A stretch of 64,000 nt of DNA from Puffinus mauretanicus (Eukaryota; Chordata; Aves; Procellariiformes; Procellariidae). Shown here piece after piece: positions 25,455 through 37,165 of this stretch (the stretch's first letter is position 1; each line of letters starts with the position of its first letter). The position numbers and the translations under genes were made by a program. Below the pieces are notes generated by a model. It was not told where the DNA came from and did not search any database. It saw nothing but the letters and a program-made list of their open reading frames with translations. The DNA is taken from contig JAJKFH010003575.1 in NCBI GenBank assembly GCA_023333565.1, forward strand, positions 558,001-622,000. Direction: 5' to 3'.

Positions 25455-25668
25455 ATGGCTCTCACCACTGTGGTATCTCAACGACTTTACAAACATTTAA
25501 CAGCTACAATAATTTTGTGAAACAGTGAGGTATTGTTGTTTATATTTTGCCCAGAGGGAATTGAAGCACAGAATTAATTAAGCAACACAAAATGAAACAG
25601 GAGATTAGATACTGAATGCTGATCTCTTGAATCCCAGTTTACTGCTTCTTCTATAAGATGATGTCTGT
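25455..25668 (-). mobile_element. Ancient MIR/L2-like SINE remnant
   Basis: Antisense features appear in order: 'actttacaaacatttaa' (MIR: gcgctttacatgcatta), 'tttgtgaaacagtgaggtatt', 'ggaattgaagcacagaa' (MIR: ggaaactgaggcacaga), 'ttaattaagcaac', and finally 'tgaatcccagtttactgc'. Together these cover most of a MIR-type element. Divergence is high. Confidence 0.55.
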
Positions 25669-28600
25669 TAGCTAAAAAAAAAAAGAAGATAAGGGCTTTA
25701 TGCAGAAGCCATTTAGTGCAGTTCTTTGGCCTGAGTTGTACAACCCAGATAAGATTATCTCAAAGGTCCCAGCTAGCCCCAAAACCTTGGAAATTATTAA
25801 CTTTCTCTAATTCCTTTGTATTTGGGTGTAAGCCATTTTTGTCTATGAATAATCCCCCCAAAAAAAAGGTTTTTGTGGGTCATAAGTGGGTGTTTGTGTC
25901 TATCCCATGTCTGAGCTGCATTGTGTTCCCATCAGCTGGGCAGGAGAGAGACGCTACAAATACTCATCTAAGAACCCACATGGGGGGAGAGAATGAGAGA
26001 GAGAGACTTTATAAATGACCCCACAGCAAGAAAAATATAAGAGCTCACAGGCTTTTCAGGCACAAAGGCAAACAACCAAGAGCCACAGCTCAGTAGGAAA
26101 CTGGGCTTTATCATTTTTGGTGTTCGCAGGACTCCTGGGGGTTCGAAAAGTTTGAGATGCACCTCTTACACTGCAAACCATTTCTGCCCCAGAGAGGTGA
26201 TTATCACACTATTCATTTTTAGCATCAGTGGAACGTGATAGCAGAGTCTGGCTGTAGATGAGACACCATCTGATGTTCAGTCAAGACTCAGCCCAGTTAG
26301 TCATTCAGAAGGCAGATTTGGGGCTGGTTTGTGTTCTTCATCTTTGATATTGATTCCAGGTACTCTGAGATAGCCCTCCCACGGCCAGAGCTTTGCCTCT
26401 CTTGGGTCGTACATCCCACATAATCCAGGCGTCTGTTGGACTTTATATCAGGATGCAGGCAGTCACGCCCTGGTATCTGCTGGGGTTCATGAGAAGGTCC
26501 ACGCCTCTGAGGGCATGGGTGAGTCAGTTCTCCCCATGTCCTAACACAGCCCACCCCACTGCTCTGGGGTGATTAGCACCCCACAGAGTTCAAAGAGTAG
26601 CCCTGGTGCAGGAAAATATTATCAGACCCTTGACGTGACTTGAATTGTGTGTTTTAAGGTGATTCAAGTCAAGCTTCGTGTTGATGAAGCAGTTCCCGTG
26701 ACTCTGGTGAATAAAGCTTATTGCTCCAAAACTCCACTGGAAGTGAGATATCCATATCATATATACTGGAGAGAGGATGGGAATGAAAAACTGCCCTGGA
26801 TTCCTGGATATATCTTTCAGGCCAAACCCCAAAAATAAATTTTTCTCTTTGGGCCGTTTTGCTAGAAAAAGAATAGTAATAAATTAACCTGTCAAGATAC
26901 CTAGAACGAGCTCTTCCAGCTCCATGTAGGTAATGAGGGTTTCTATGAAGAACAGAGAGGGGAGCAGCTTTCTTACCCAGTGTTCCCCTTGTTCGCTGTC
27001 TGTTTACATGGTGGCTATCATCAGAAGTGCTCTTGTTTTCGGCTGTTATTCACTCTCTGCGAAGGAGGATGGGCTGACCATAAACTGGTGTCTCCTAACA
27101 AGCTGCTCCCAGCTGTTCCACATGGGAGAATGGACAAGAAGAGACAAAGGAATAGTTTTGAATGGCTGCGTTGGGTTTTTTTTGCTTGCTTGTTTGTTTT
27201 TCTGAGACTTTTAAGAAGCCTTCAGGTTTAGGACCGCTAAAACAAGACACTTTTTTTGGTTTAATCCTACCTAGCAGGAAGACAATTTTCTTGGTCTGTA
27301 AGTCAGGACATGGTAGGAGGTTCTTAACCACTGGAGCAACCCACGCAAAGTGTTTATTTCCACACTTAGGAAATGGTTATAATTGAACTCTTCCCAGAGA
27401 TGCAATTAAGAAATGATCAGGCTCCCTACCTGCCAGTAAAAGCTTTCTTTGTGATTTGCCTGGAGGGCCGTGGTTCATAGTAGTCATGAAGGGGATGAGA
27501 TTTCTTCTGATGCATGTGAAGAAAAGGGGCATTAAGTCCTGGGCAGGACAGAAAAGCACGATTAAAAAGCGTTATGCCTCTGCTTCGGGTTACAATTGTG
27601 GAATTGCCCTAGTGCCAGTACCTGCTCATCTGCTCGCCCAGCCAGGTGTTGCTAGCAGAGGAGAGTTTGCTGGGGAAGAAATCCCTTACACTCCCCTGCT
27701 CTAAGCGGTCACTGCTGACCCCTGCCAGAGGCAGGAAAATGCAACGGAGGGACTGTCAGGGATCACTGGGATTTGTGCTAACGAAAGGAAACTGCCACAA
27801 ACCTGGATTGGATCTATCCGGTTATCCACCAAATTCACCTTCTTTCTTGAAACTATAGACCCAGAAACATTGATGACTACAGAGATATTGTGCCCTTTTT
27901 ACAGTGCCTTCGAATCCCAGCTCACAGAAACCAAAGAAAATCCCTGTAACACTCACAGTTTTATTTTCCAGGCTGGATGACTGAGTCTAATCTTGAGTTA
28001 ATTTCATATTTGAAGGCTACAGATCTATTAATGAAAATTATAGGCCTTCCAACATCTTGCCTCCAGCCCTTGGCTCTGATACAATATCCTTCAATATGCT
28101 CCTTAATTTCCCTGTATTCATCTGCTGCTACTTCAAAATCTAGTGTCTCTTGTAGAAAAATTCTATGAGTCATCTTACGGTATGAATAATTCCAATGCAT
28201 GTTTCATTTTGCACTGCACAGACATGACTAGAAATAAAAACTCTGGAGGGATACTTTACAGACTGACATGTAAAGGGGACAGTAAGTTCAGTGAGAAAAA
28301 TACAGTGCAATGTGCATTCCTCATCAACGTTGTGTGCGTCGCTGTACAAAGACAGGGCTTGAAATTATCTTCTCATTGTCCATGAGGAATAAAGCTGATT
28401 TTACAGCCAGGAATTAATTTTCCTCTAACACAGAAGAGAAAGCTTAAAGTCAATAGGAGACTTCAAAGGCAGATGATTGGTCCTTGGTGAAAAATACCCT
28501 AAAAGAAGTAAATGAAGTGAATACTAAAGACCTAGAAGACTATTGACTACAACAGGAGCAGATATACAGTTTCTCATGAACCTCCACTTTTACATACTTT

Positions 28601-30485
28601 AGGAGGGATAATGTACTAGTCAAGAAATTCAGGCACTCTTAGTTTTTTCATCTGGGTGTCAATACACTGTGGCAGTGGAGGAAGACGAAATAGTCTTAGC
28701 ACTGGTACCAGTGGAGTGAAGTCAACTCTGTTCCTGCTGGTGAAAAAGTAGAATGATTTTGATGAAGATTCAGTGGAAACACTGAAGGTTTGTGGTGCTG
28801 CAGGTGTGAATGGGCCCCGATGCCCAACCTGGATCATGGAAGGAAGACTCTTTATAGCCCATGAGAAACAGGGTACAAGGCAGGAGCTAGGATCAAACCA
28901 GAGGACTGCCACTCTCAGTAGAGCAGGGAAGAGATGGGAAACACTAATTCTCCCTTCCAGGAGAAGTATCTCCAGATGTCGGTTAGCTCTGCTCAGCTCT
29001 GAGGCTGCTGGGCAAAAGGAGCAGCATTGCCAGAGCTGAGGCAGTGCCAGGTAGGGGCAGCAAGAAGGACCACGGCCCCATCTCCAGACCCTCTTTCTCC
29101 TTTCTGCTGGAGAAGAGAGCTAGACAAATAGTAGCTCCCCAGTTTTGGACGAGGTAGCAAGATAGAAGCATAGGAAAGCCTGGGAGAACAGAGCAAGTCT
29201 TGGCCAGCATGCTGACGATTGCTTAGAAAGGATCACATGACCGGTATAGTTTGCTCATATAGCAGCCATACGAAGCCAAAAAAATTTGGTGTTGTCTGGT
29301 ACTGCATACCTGTAGAATTTCATGACTAGCTTGGTACCTGGGCATTTCTTCCCACCAACAGGCTCTTGTACACAGAAACGGCCAAATACAGCTCTATCAA
29401 CAGAAGACCTGAAAAGACCCCTTAAAGGACCTACAAAGACTTGAAGGTTGTGTTCAACTGAATGTTTGCCCAAGCGTATCTGAATTATACATAATTCCCA
29501 TGATGGCTACACGGGGTCTAATGGGATTTCCTGCTGGATAAGAAAGACCACATGAATGATATTTTCCTGGGGTCTTTTCTTGAGAAGGTGGGAAGAGGGG
29601 AGAGAACAGAAGATTTTAATTCATAAAGCTTTTAGTTTGACACTAGTTTTGGATGAAGAAGTTCATGAAACAAGAGAAGTCTCAGGGATTGATATCGCTT
29701 GAGAAGTAGAAATAAATGACTTGTTTTCACAGTGGAGGTATATCACCAGAGGACATCCACAGCATCTAGGATACAGTCTGTACCATGCGGTACATCCATA
29801 AATCATCAACCCCTAAAAAGGGAGTGAAAAGTGACGGGCCATTGTATGTGAAGGACATTCAGTTATTAGGAATCCTAAAGACGAAAGTAAATGTGAAAAG
29901 TTGTAGAAAGAGTGGTTGAGGGATAAAAGTCAAAGGCAGCAAATTCTTCATTGTGTGCATCGACATAAACAACCCTTTTTTCCTACACAGTGAAGGTCTC
30001 CGAACCACCCTTTAGCACTCATTAAGGAGACGCTGGTGTCATAAGAGTGAGTTCTATGAAAATGCCAACTGAACACTCAGATGTGACTGAAAAACATTTA
30101 GGAAAAGCTATTATGGGGAAGCCATTACTTGGGAAGGGATAGAAAACTACAGGATGATGTCACTTAAGAAACCACAGAGTACCCAAATCTTGAAAGCTCT
30201 TTTGCTCTCTAAGCTTTACTCCTCAATAAGGATATAGCAGAATTAGAAAAATTTTAAAAGAATCAGAGGTGTAAAGTGGTTTTTGCACAAGAAGTGTATA
30301 AAAAGAATATGATTGTTCAGCCTTGTAAGAGATTATACAAGAGAGACCTTATATATATCTCTACAAACAGGTATACCATGGCACAGAGAATAATTATTCA
30401 TTGTTTCCAATAACGGCAGAATTAGGGTTTTCAGATGACGTTATTGGGCAGTAGCCTTAGAAAAAAATCTCAAGGTTCTGCCTTT
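25669..30485. other. Unannotated noncoding DNA
   Basis: No family is recognised over 4.8 kb. The largest open frames reach about 100 codons (for example 25716-26018 plus, 28616-28912 minus) with no motifs. A plus-strand frame at 26647-26838 reads like generic protein sequence but has no recognised homology and no clear flanking splice sites. Confidence 0.4.
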
Positions 30486-30931
30486 AGAATCATAGAATCA
30501 TTTAGGTTGGAAAAGACCCTTAAGATCGTTGAGTCCAACCGTTAACCTAGCACTGCCAAGTCCACCACTAAACCATGTCCCTAAGCACCACATCTACACG
30601 TCTTTTAAATACTTCCAGGGATGGGGACTCAACCACTTCCCTGGGCAGCCTGTTCCAGTGCTTGACAACCCTTTTGGTGAAGAAATTTTTCCTAATATCC
30701 CAACTAAACGTCCCCTGGTGCAACTTGAGTCCGTTTCCTCTTGTCCTATCGCTTGTTACTTGGGAGAAGTAATACCTTGCTACAATCTCCTTTCACATGG
30801 TTGTAGAGAGCGATAAGGTCTCCCCTGAGCCTCCTTTTCTCCAGGCTAAACAACCCCAGTTCCCTCAGCCACTCCTTATAGGACTTATTCTCTAGACCCT
30901 TCACCAGTTTCATTGCTCTTCTTTGGACATG
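30486..30931 (-). mobile_element. CR1 LINE (CR1-J-like tail), 5'-truncated
   Basis: It begins with the antisense terminal repeat agaatcatagaatcat, followed by 'ttaggttggaaaagaccc' and 'gagtccaaccgttaac', the tail type I associate with CR1-J-like copies in neoavian birds. About 445 bases are retained. Similarity ends near 'ctttggacatg', where the consensus would continue upstream into ORF2. It is the same subfamily as the copy at 34445. Confidence 0.95.
30776..30931 (-). pseudogene. CR1 ORF2 C-terminal fragment (decayed)
   Basis: The minus-strand translation holds the conserved CR1 run [12 protein letters not shown], then [18 protein letters not shown], then [12 protein letters not shown] frameshift then leads out of the CR1 frame to a stop at 30746. 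Only the extreme C-terminal part of the protein is present, and no catalytic motif remains. Confidence 0.9.
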
Positions 30932-32756
30932 AGTCTGGAGTTCCATTATAGACCTCCTTGTCAGCAGGCATTAATGTCAAACGTTTATACAGATCCCAAA
31001 GGCAATTGTGTAGCTAAGGGAAGAAATGTTCATCAGAGGCTCTTCAACACAGATGCACAACCTGTGTCTTGGCAAGTCCCTAAGCCACAACTCTGTAGGC
31101 ACAGAGGAGGTATTGGGGCAGTGTCACTACCCTCTGGTGTTGTTTTTATACTCCTTTCTTAAGCTTCCACCCCAGAAGGGATGGGGAGCAGTTACAGACC
31201 TGGTCTGACTCAGCACAGCCACTCTTATGTCCTTAGATGCTTGTAAAACAACTTGGAAAGGTCTCTGGCCAACTCCAAGCCAGCAGAATCATCTGCTCAG
31301 TGACCCAAACCTCTGCTTTCTTTCAGCACCTTTAGCCCTTGGAAACTCAACTGCTTCCCAGGAAGGTTGGAACCCAAGGCACTCCTTCAGTCATGTTGGC
31401 GTGAAGAGCTCATATCTTAGCAGACAAGACAGGCCGGGGGAGGTTTCAATCTCTGCTGTAGAGAAGCGAAGTCCCAGACTCAGTCAAGCAGTCTGGCCAA
31501 AAGCTTTACGAGGCAGGATGGTGCAGGAAGGAGTTTGGAGCCAGTTTCCCAAGTTTTGATCCCATGTCTTGCTGTCTGCAGCTCTATGATACATCTGTGG
31601 TGCTCTGCAAGTAATTAGTGCCAATTCTACGCTAAACTGAAACCAGGAGTGACGGAACAATGAGGATTTAGCCAGGAAATGCCTATTCATTGACCTTCCA
31701 ATCCACTTGCATGTAAAATCTCGAGCAGACAGTGAAACTAATTCCGCTTCAACCCCTCTTACTCTGTGTCATCGCTGGCCATTGTCCTCTTGCTCTAAGT
31801 TAATATTCATCTCTGCTACCCGGGAGATTTCTGGTTGTTTACATATTGAAATATTCTCCCTTTTATCCCTTGTAGTGGCTTAATGTCTCATTCCCTCTTG
31901 GCTTCACTGCATTTCTGATTCAAACTTTCTCTATATGGGGCCGTTCAAATATGAAACAGCTCTGACCAAGGCAGTGGCTGCCTTGTCAGCTTTCATTTCT
32001 GCAGATGATGACTAATGCTTCAGCTTATGATTTTGGTGGATTTCTGTTCGCTACCCCAGCGCTTGGATCACTGGTATGGGATTTGCAGTCTACAAAGTTC
32101 TCAACATATTGGTCCCATTAGGACTTCATCTGTGACGGATGCCATCTCTGGAAATGGCTCTCCTCCCAACCACCCAGTTTAATTCATGTCATTGACTTCT
32201 GTTAACACGCCCTTGGTTTACCCTGAGTGAACGGCTGGGATCGGCATCACACCCTCCAGTCCTTTTGTGGGAACAGGCTACTGTCTGTCCTCTGGGATCT
32301 CCCCCAGCCCCACCCTTTCTCCTTTTATATCGTACAGTCATCTCTGGAGCCGCCAAATGATCATATTTTTCTGTGGTCTGGGAATGTTAGTGATGGCTCC
32401 CCAGAAATACTCATCATGGTGTCTGTGAAAGTTGCTGTTAGGAAAAAACCTCTCCTCCTACCACTGGCTTTGCAGACTCTCACCCACAGCGGAAGCTTCA
32501 CGGCAAGTGAAGACCCCAGATTTACATCCAGATAGCTCTTAGGGCAAGAATACTCATTAAAAATCTGAATGGGAGAGATGACAATGATATGGGGGTTACC
32601 CTGCCAAGCCCTTCACAAAGCACCTCCGATTGCTCTGACAGCTCTCTAAGGGCTTCTGGCACTTGCATACAGACTCCTGGCATCATCATCAGCTGCATTA
32701 CCAAGAGATGCAAGGTGGTACTACAGTAACCTGCTCCAAACACTGAGTAAGAAATT
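30932..32756. other. Unannotated noncoding DNA
   Basis: Nothing recognisable. Open frames of about 110 codons at 31227-31559 (plus) and 102 codons at 32227-32535 (plus) have no motif and no supporting context. Confidence 0.4.
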
Positions 32757-32905
32757 CCCCTTTCCCAAAGAGCATTCCATATACATCGGCCAAAGGAGGC
32801 ACGTGTTGTCACCTCCACTTTACAGCTGAAGCGCTGAGCAGTTTTAATGTGGCACGCAAATCCTATGGCAATCAATATGAACCTGGGCAGCTGTGTGCTT
32901 CAGAG
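32757..32905 (-). mobile_element. Ancient MIR/L2-like remnant
   Basis: Antisense MIR-type blocks appear as 'tgtcacctccactttacagctga' split over two short stretches (MIR: ttatccccattttacagatga), then 'gcgctgagcagttttaatgtgg' in place of aggcacagagaggttaagtgac, then 'tgaacctggg'. The match is partial and diverged. Confidence 0.38.
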
Positions 32906-33639
32906 GACTTCAGGCTCTACTTTAAAAACAATTTGGTGACTGTTGTAGAATTTTTTTTTTCCCCTTGCCACATGATGAAATCCTCAGGTCTGCAAGGTGC
33001 AAGGTGCCTCCTTCCTAGAGAGAGTATATGCAGTGAAGAGATCTCCAAATGCAGGGGAATGGAGACCTTCCTCCACTTGCCAGGTTGGAAAAAGGGAACA
33101 TGCCTTAAGCACATCTAGCTAAGACACGACCCTTCTTCTGCTTCAATACCAGTCTTTATATCCTTGCTGCTAGATTTGATTGCCCAATATTTCTGTTCAG
33201 AGAACATTTCCCATCCCATGACAGTAAGGAGATTGGCAGCTTGTGTCCCAGTGAAGAGCGATAGAAGCCTTGGATAATGTGGGGGATTGAAGTCAAGTCT
33301 CTTCTTCATACCCAGCGGAGCAAGAATGAGATCCTGGGTCACCTGCATGAAGAAGAACTTATGCAAACATGCACATTGTCACCTGGCTGTCTCTTGTGCA
33401 GGATGTATTCAGGTCAGGCTCAGAGCTTCTCTGCAGGATCAGGTAGCAGAAGGGACCAACCTAAGACTCCTCTTCAGGGTTTTGGCATAAAGTCTAATCA
33501 AATCGTTGGCTGCAGAAGATATTAACATGTTGGTGCCAGCTAGCAGAAATGTAGCATCCTCAGGTCTAGACAGTGGTTGAGTAGCAGTTCTGTCTGCCAC
33601 ATCCACCACAACAGTGACAGACAATTACTAATGTATTTA

Positions 33640-33745
33640 GTCCAGATCTGGCAAAGCATCTTAGCCAAGATCACAGACTACTCTGTGGCAGAGTTGGGAA
33701 CAAAAACTGACCCTTTGAGGTTCAGTTTAGTGCTTTAACCACATG
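33640..33745 (-). mobile_element. Ancient MIR/L2-like remnant
   Basis: The blocks 'ttagccaagatcacaga', 'ctgtggcagagttgggaa', 'aaaactgaccc' and 'gtgctttaaccac' follow the antisense MIR 5' half (gcccaaggtcacacag, gtggcagagctgggat, gaacccagg, gctcttaaccac). The order and spacing are right, which makes chance unlikely. Confidence 0.5.
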
Positions 33746-34444
33746 AATATATTTGTTGTGTTATCTGTTCCCCCTTTTCATGAACTCTACTTTACTGTAT
33801 TTTTCATAGCTAATTTGTCCCCGATCATAAGGAAAAAAAATACCCCCTTTCAAATGCATATTGCAATGAAGAAAAAGAAGATTCATGGACCTTAAAGCCT
33901 TTCCTGTTCTAAGTCTCTGTAAAATATGTTCTTGGGGTGTTCATTAATTACAAAGATTGTGAGATGGGAATTTTAAGTACAGTAATAAATCTATTCAGTT
34001 AAACCACGGTGCTGGGGATTTCATCCAAGCAGGGTTTTATACCATTAAATTACAGCAGAAGTTTTCTGAGACATGAGGAATAAATCAATTCTTCAGGAGC
34101 TTCAGCGATAAGGCTGTGAATGTGCTCATCCCTCGCACAGTGTGTTTCCACCTCAGAAGAAGAGGTAAGTGGTCCAGAAACACCGCAACCTGGGCACCAA
34201 AGGGCTGAAGAATGGTTGGGGAGCTGTTGTTGCTGACTAGGGACCAACAGATCCCCTAAATTAAGCAGGGTTGGCCATGGGAAGTTGGTAGGTAGAAAGA
34301 AGCTCAAGTAAAACAGGGAGCAGCACACAGATCTGAAGAATCTGAAAGTTATGGCCAGCAAAACGAACACCTCTGTCTTAGTGGGGCGTTCAATACTGGA
34401 GTCTGGACTTTACATGCTATTCACTATCCCAAACCCCTAGATAT
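33746..34444. other. Unannotated noncoding DNA
   Basis: Nothing recognisable. A 106-codon minus-strand open frame at 34050-34370 lacks any motif. Confidence 0.4.
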
Positions 34445-35031
34445 TCATAGAATCATAGAATCATAGAATTATTAAGGTTGGAAAAGACCTCTAAGATCAT
34501 CGAGTCCAACCGTCAACTCAACACCACCATGCCCACTACACCATGTCCCTAAGCGCCACATCTACACGTCTTTTAAATACTTCCAGGGATGGTGACTCCA
34601 CCCCTTCCCTGGGCAGCCTGTTCCAAGGCCTGACCACTCTTTCAGGAAAGCAATTTCTCCTAATGTCCAATCTAAACCTCCCTTGGCGCAACTTGAGGCC
34701 GTTTCCTCTCGTCCTATCGCTTGTTACTTGGGAGAAGAGACCAACCCCCACCTCGCTACAACCTCCTTTCAGGTAGTTGTAGAGCATGAGGTCTCCCCTC
34801 AGCCTCCTCTTCTCCAGACTAAACAACCCCAGTTCCCTCAGCCGCTCCTCATCAAGACTTGTGCTCCAGGCCCTTCACCAGCTTCGTTGCCCTTCTCTGG
34901 ACACGCTCCAGCACCTCCATGTCCTTCTTGTAGTGAGGGGCCCAAAACTGAACACAGGATTCGAGGTGCGGCCTCACCAGTGCCGAGTACAGGGGCACGA
35001 TCTCCTCCCTGCTCCTGCTGGCCACACTATT
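34445..35031 (-). mobile_element. CR1 LINE (CR1-J-like tail), 5'-truncated
   Basis: This is the best preserved CR1 here. Three copies of the antisense terminal octamer (tcatagaa) are followed by 'aaggttggaaaagacctctaa' in two adjoining blocks and 'catcgagtccaaccgtcaac'. It runs about 587 bases to 'ctggccacactatt', beyond which similarity ends. Its low apparent divergence suggests it is the youngest CR1 in the window. Confidence 0.97.
34536..34826 (-). pseudogene. CR1 ORF2 C-terminal remnant, open frame of 96 codons
   Basis: The minus-strand frame starts within [12 protein letters not shown] and continues through [35 protein letters not shown], and [20 protein letters not shown] to the normal CR1 stop after the VALRDMV-type end. 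It preserves the natural C-terminus of the ORF2 protein, but the upstream frame is shifted and the reverse-transcriptase core is absent. The whole C-terminal frame is open, which fits recent insertion. Confidence 0.93.
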
Positions 35032-36966
35032 GCATCCTTACAAAGAGCCACAGACTTCATTACGTGGTGTTTAATTTAAACACCTTCTGTCAGTCCTACA
35101 GATATTAACACAACTTTTTGTCACTGCCCTGGTGGCTGTCATCACGTCCACTGTTGCATTTGCTGCCCCTCCATGAGGAACACGCATCGTGATAGCCTTT
35201 TCTATGGCTTCCCACCAGGCCCTCTTCAAATCCATCCTTCCCCCAAGAGTTAAACTAACTACAAAGATCGGCAACCAGCGGGGACAGCTGATATTCTTCA
35301 TATCTCCCAAGCCTTCGTGTCTCTGCAGAAATAGAGACTTGGAAGCGCAAAGCGTGCACGCTGCTGCTTCATGCCCTTGCAGGCTCCTGCCTTGGGGACT
35401 CCCAGCCTGCACTCCTACTTGTCCAAACCTGTTTGCTCTGGGAACTCAGAGCACTTTTTGCCTTCTCCGGGGAGCAAACCTCCTCACAAGCACTGTTTCA
35501 GATGCTCTCCCTGCCCTCTGTTCTTGCTCCCTGACTCCTGGCATTTTCTGTCTGTGCTATTTCAGCCACTTTGCTCTGTGTCTTTCCAGCCATGTGGGGC
35601 TAAGCTATAAAAGGGATCTGACTATCTTCCGTCGTCTCTTGGCACACAGCTTTGGGCTATACACAGCTCAGCTAAATCATTCCACGCATTCCTTTCTCTC
35701 CCAGGGAAGAGCGTAATTCATTGCAAAGGTTTTTTTCACCATGCCCTCCCGAGACAGAAAATTCTGTGCTTTGCAGCTGCCTGGACATAGAGGTCTTGGG
35801 ATGTGCTTATCTCAAACATCTTGTGTGCAGAAAGATTCCATGGCAGCACCAAATAATAAATAGATCTCAAAAGAGTGTGCAATGTGCAAGCAGCCAAGAA
35901 AATGCTCTGTATTCCTAGAGAGACATTTCAGCCCTGATCCTCCTCCCACTGCCATTATCCAGATAGAAATACGTGGTTTGAACCAACCGCTCAAATGTCA
36001 ACATTTTATTAAACCTGCTGCAGTTACTGTTCGGTGGACCACGATCCGGCTGCCTTTTCCACTACTGACTCTGATGAACCCATGGTTGCTGATATTATGT
36101 GTTTCCCTTCTGAAACAGAATTGCATTAACATTGAAATTGCATTGCATTAAAGCCATGTTCCGCTCCAGGGATAAGGACTAGCCACAATTTTATCTTTCT
36201 CACGCAAACATAATCATGCCAATAGGTTGTCTTTGCAAGTGGGTCTCAGGATCAAGAAGGGCATTTGCCTGATCTCTAAAGCCCTTGGCAGGCGTCAAAA
36301 GCCACAACTACTTTACTAAAGACATTTGCCCCAAGGAGAGAGCCCTGGCCTCGGGGCGGAGGCCATGGGGCACCCTATTCCTGTATTTCCAATGCATAGC
36401 TCTTGGCACTGTATATATGTATTTTGTGCTTGTGTCTTCTCAGACAAAGTGTTTGAATTCACCAGCTCTGTCTTGCAGCCCCAGAATGGTGTTTTACACT
36501 GTGGTGGCAAGGACACGTGTCCGTCTTCGGGCGCACGTGGGATGTCCTGGAGGTGACTGTGGCTGCAAGGTTTCCCTGGCAGTGCTGGAGGACCGTGTGG
36601 AGTGAAGGGTGCAGAGCTATAAAGTTGGTTCATTCCTAAGGATAAAATAGCTTTTCTTTAGTCTGGATGATCAGAGAGGCAGGACTGGGAATGATTCAGG
36701 GAGATAAATTATACAATTATATTGACAATCCCCCTGTTTCCTGCAGTCAGAGAGGAAGGTATGGGACAAGATAGAGCAGAGTTTTGAAAGTGTGTGGACA
36801 TCCAGTTGTATCTCCCAGAAGCCTTCCATTCCAAAAGTCCACCCAAGTCCCTTATAACTGCTCATTTGCAACCCCAGACTGGATATCCAGCATCCAAGGT
36901 GGCTAAAATTTCCAGGATCCAGCAGCTCACAGCCTGGTTGTTTTCCCCATCTTGGCAAAAGAACTG
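35032..36966. other. Unannotated noncoding DNA
   Basis: A 175-codon plus-strand open frame spans 35189-35716 and is rich in Cys, Leu and Ser, but shows no recognised domain. Its length is within chance expectation for the window. A second open pair lies at 36285-36633. I do not call a gene. Confidence 0.4.
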
Positions 36967-37165
36967 AGAATCATAGAATCATAGAATGGTTTGGGTTGGA
37001 AGGGACCTCAAAGATCATCTAGTTTCAACCTCCACTAGACCAGGTTGCTCAAAGCCCCATTCAACCTGGCCTTCTAGGGATGGGGCATCCACAACTTCTC
37101 TGGGCAACCTGTTTCAGTGCCTCACCACCCTCATAGTGAAGAATTTCTTCCTTATATCCAATATC
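36967..37165 (-). mobile_element. Short CR1 LINE 3' end
   Basis: Terminal repeat agaatcatagaatcatagaat, then 'ggtttgggttggaagggac', 'gatcatctagttt' and 'gatggggcatccacaactt', ending near 'atatccaatat'. Only the last 200 bases of the element are present, and an internal deletion relative to the 22565 copy is visible after 'ccattcaacctggcctt'. It is the same subfamily as the 22565 copy. It has no coding content. Confidence 0.95.

Noticed and set aside
26647..26838. Protein-like 63-codon plus-strand frame
   Set aside because: Codon content looks generic, but there is no family match and an equally long frame lies on the other strand.
34683..35108. Plus-strand 141-codon open frame rich in proline and serine
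   Set aside because: Nearly all of it is the antisense strand of the CR1 at 34445-35031.
35189..35716. 175-codon open frame as a possible Cys-rich secreted protein
   Set aside because: No signal peptide at the start, no regular cysteine spacing and no recognised domain; the length is within chance expectation for 64 kb in six frames.
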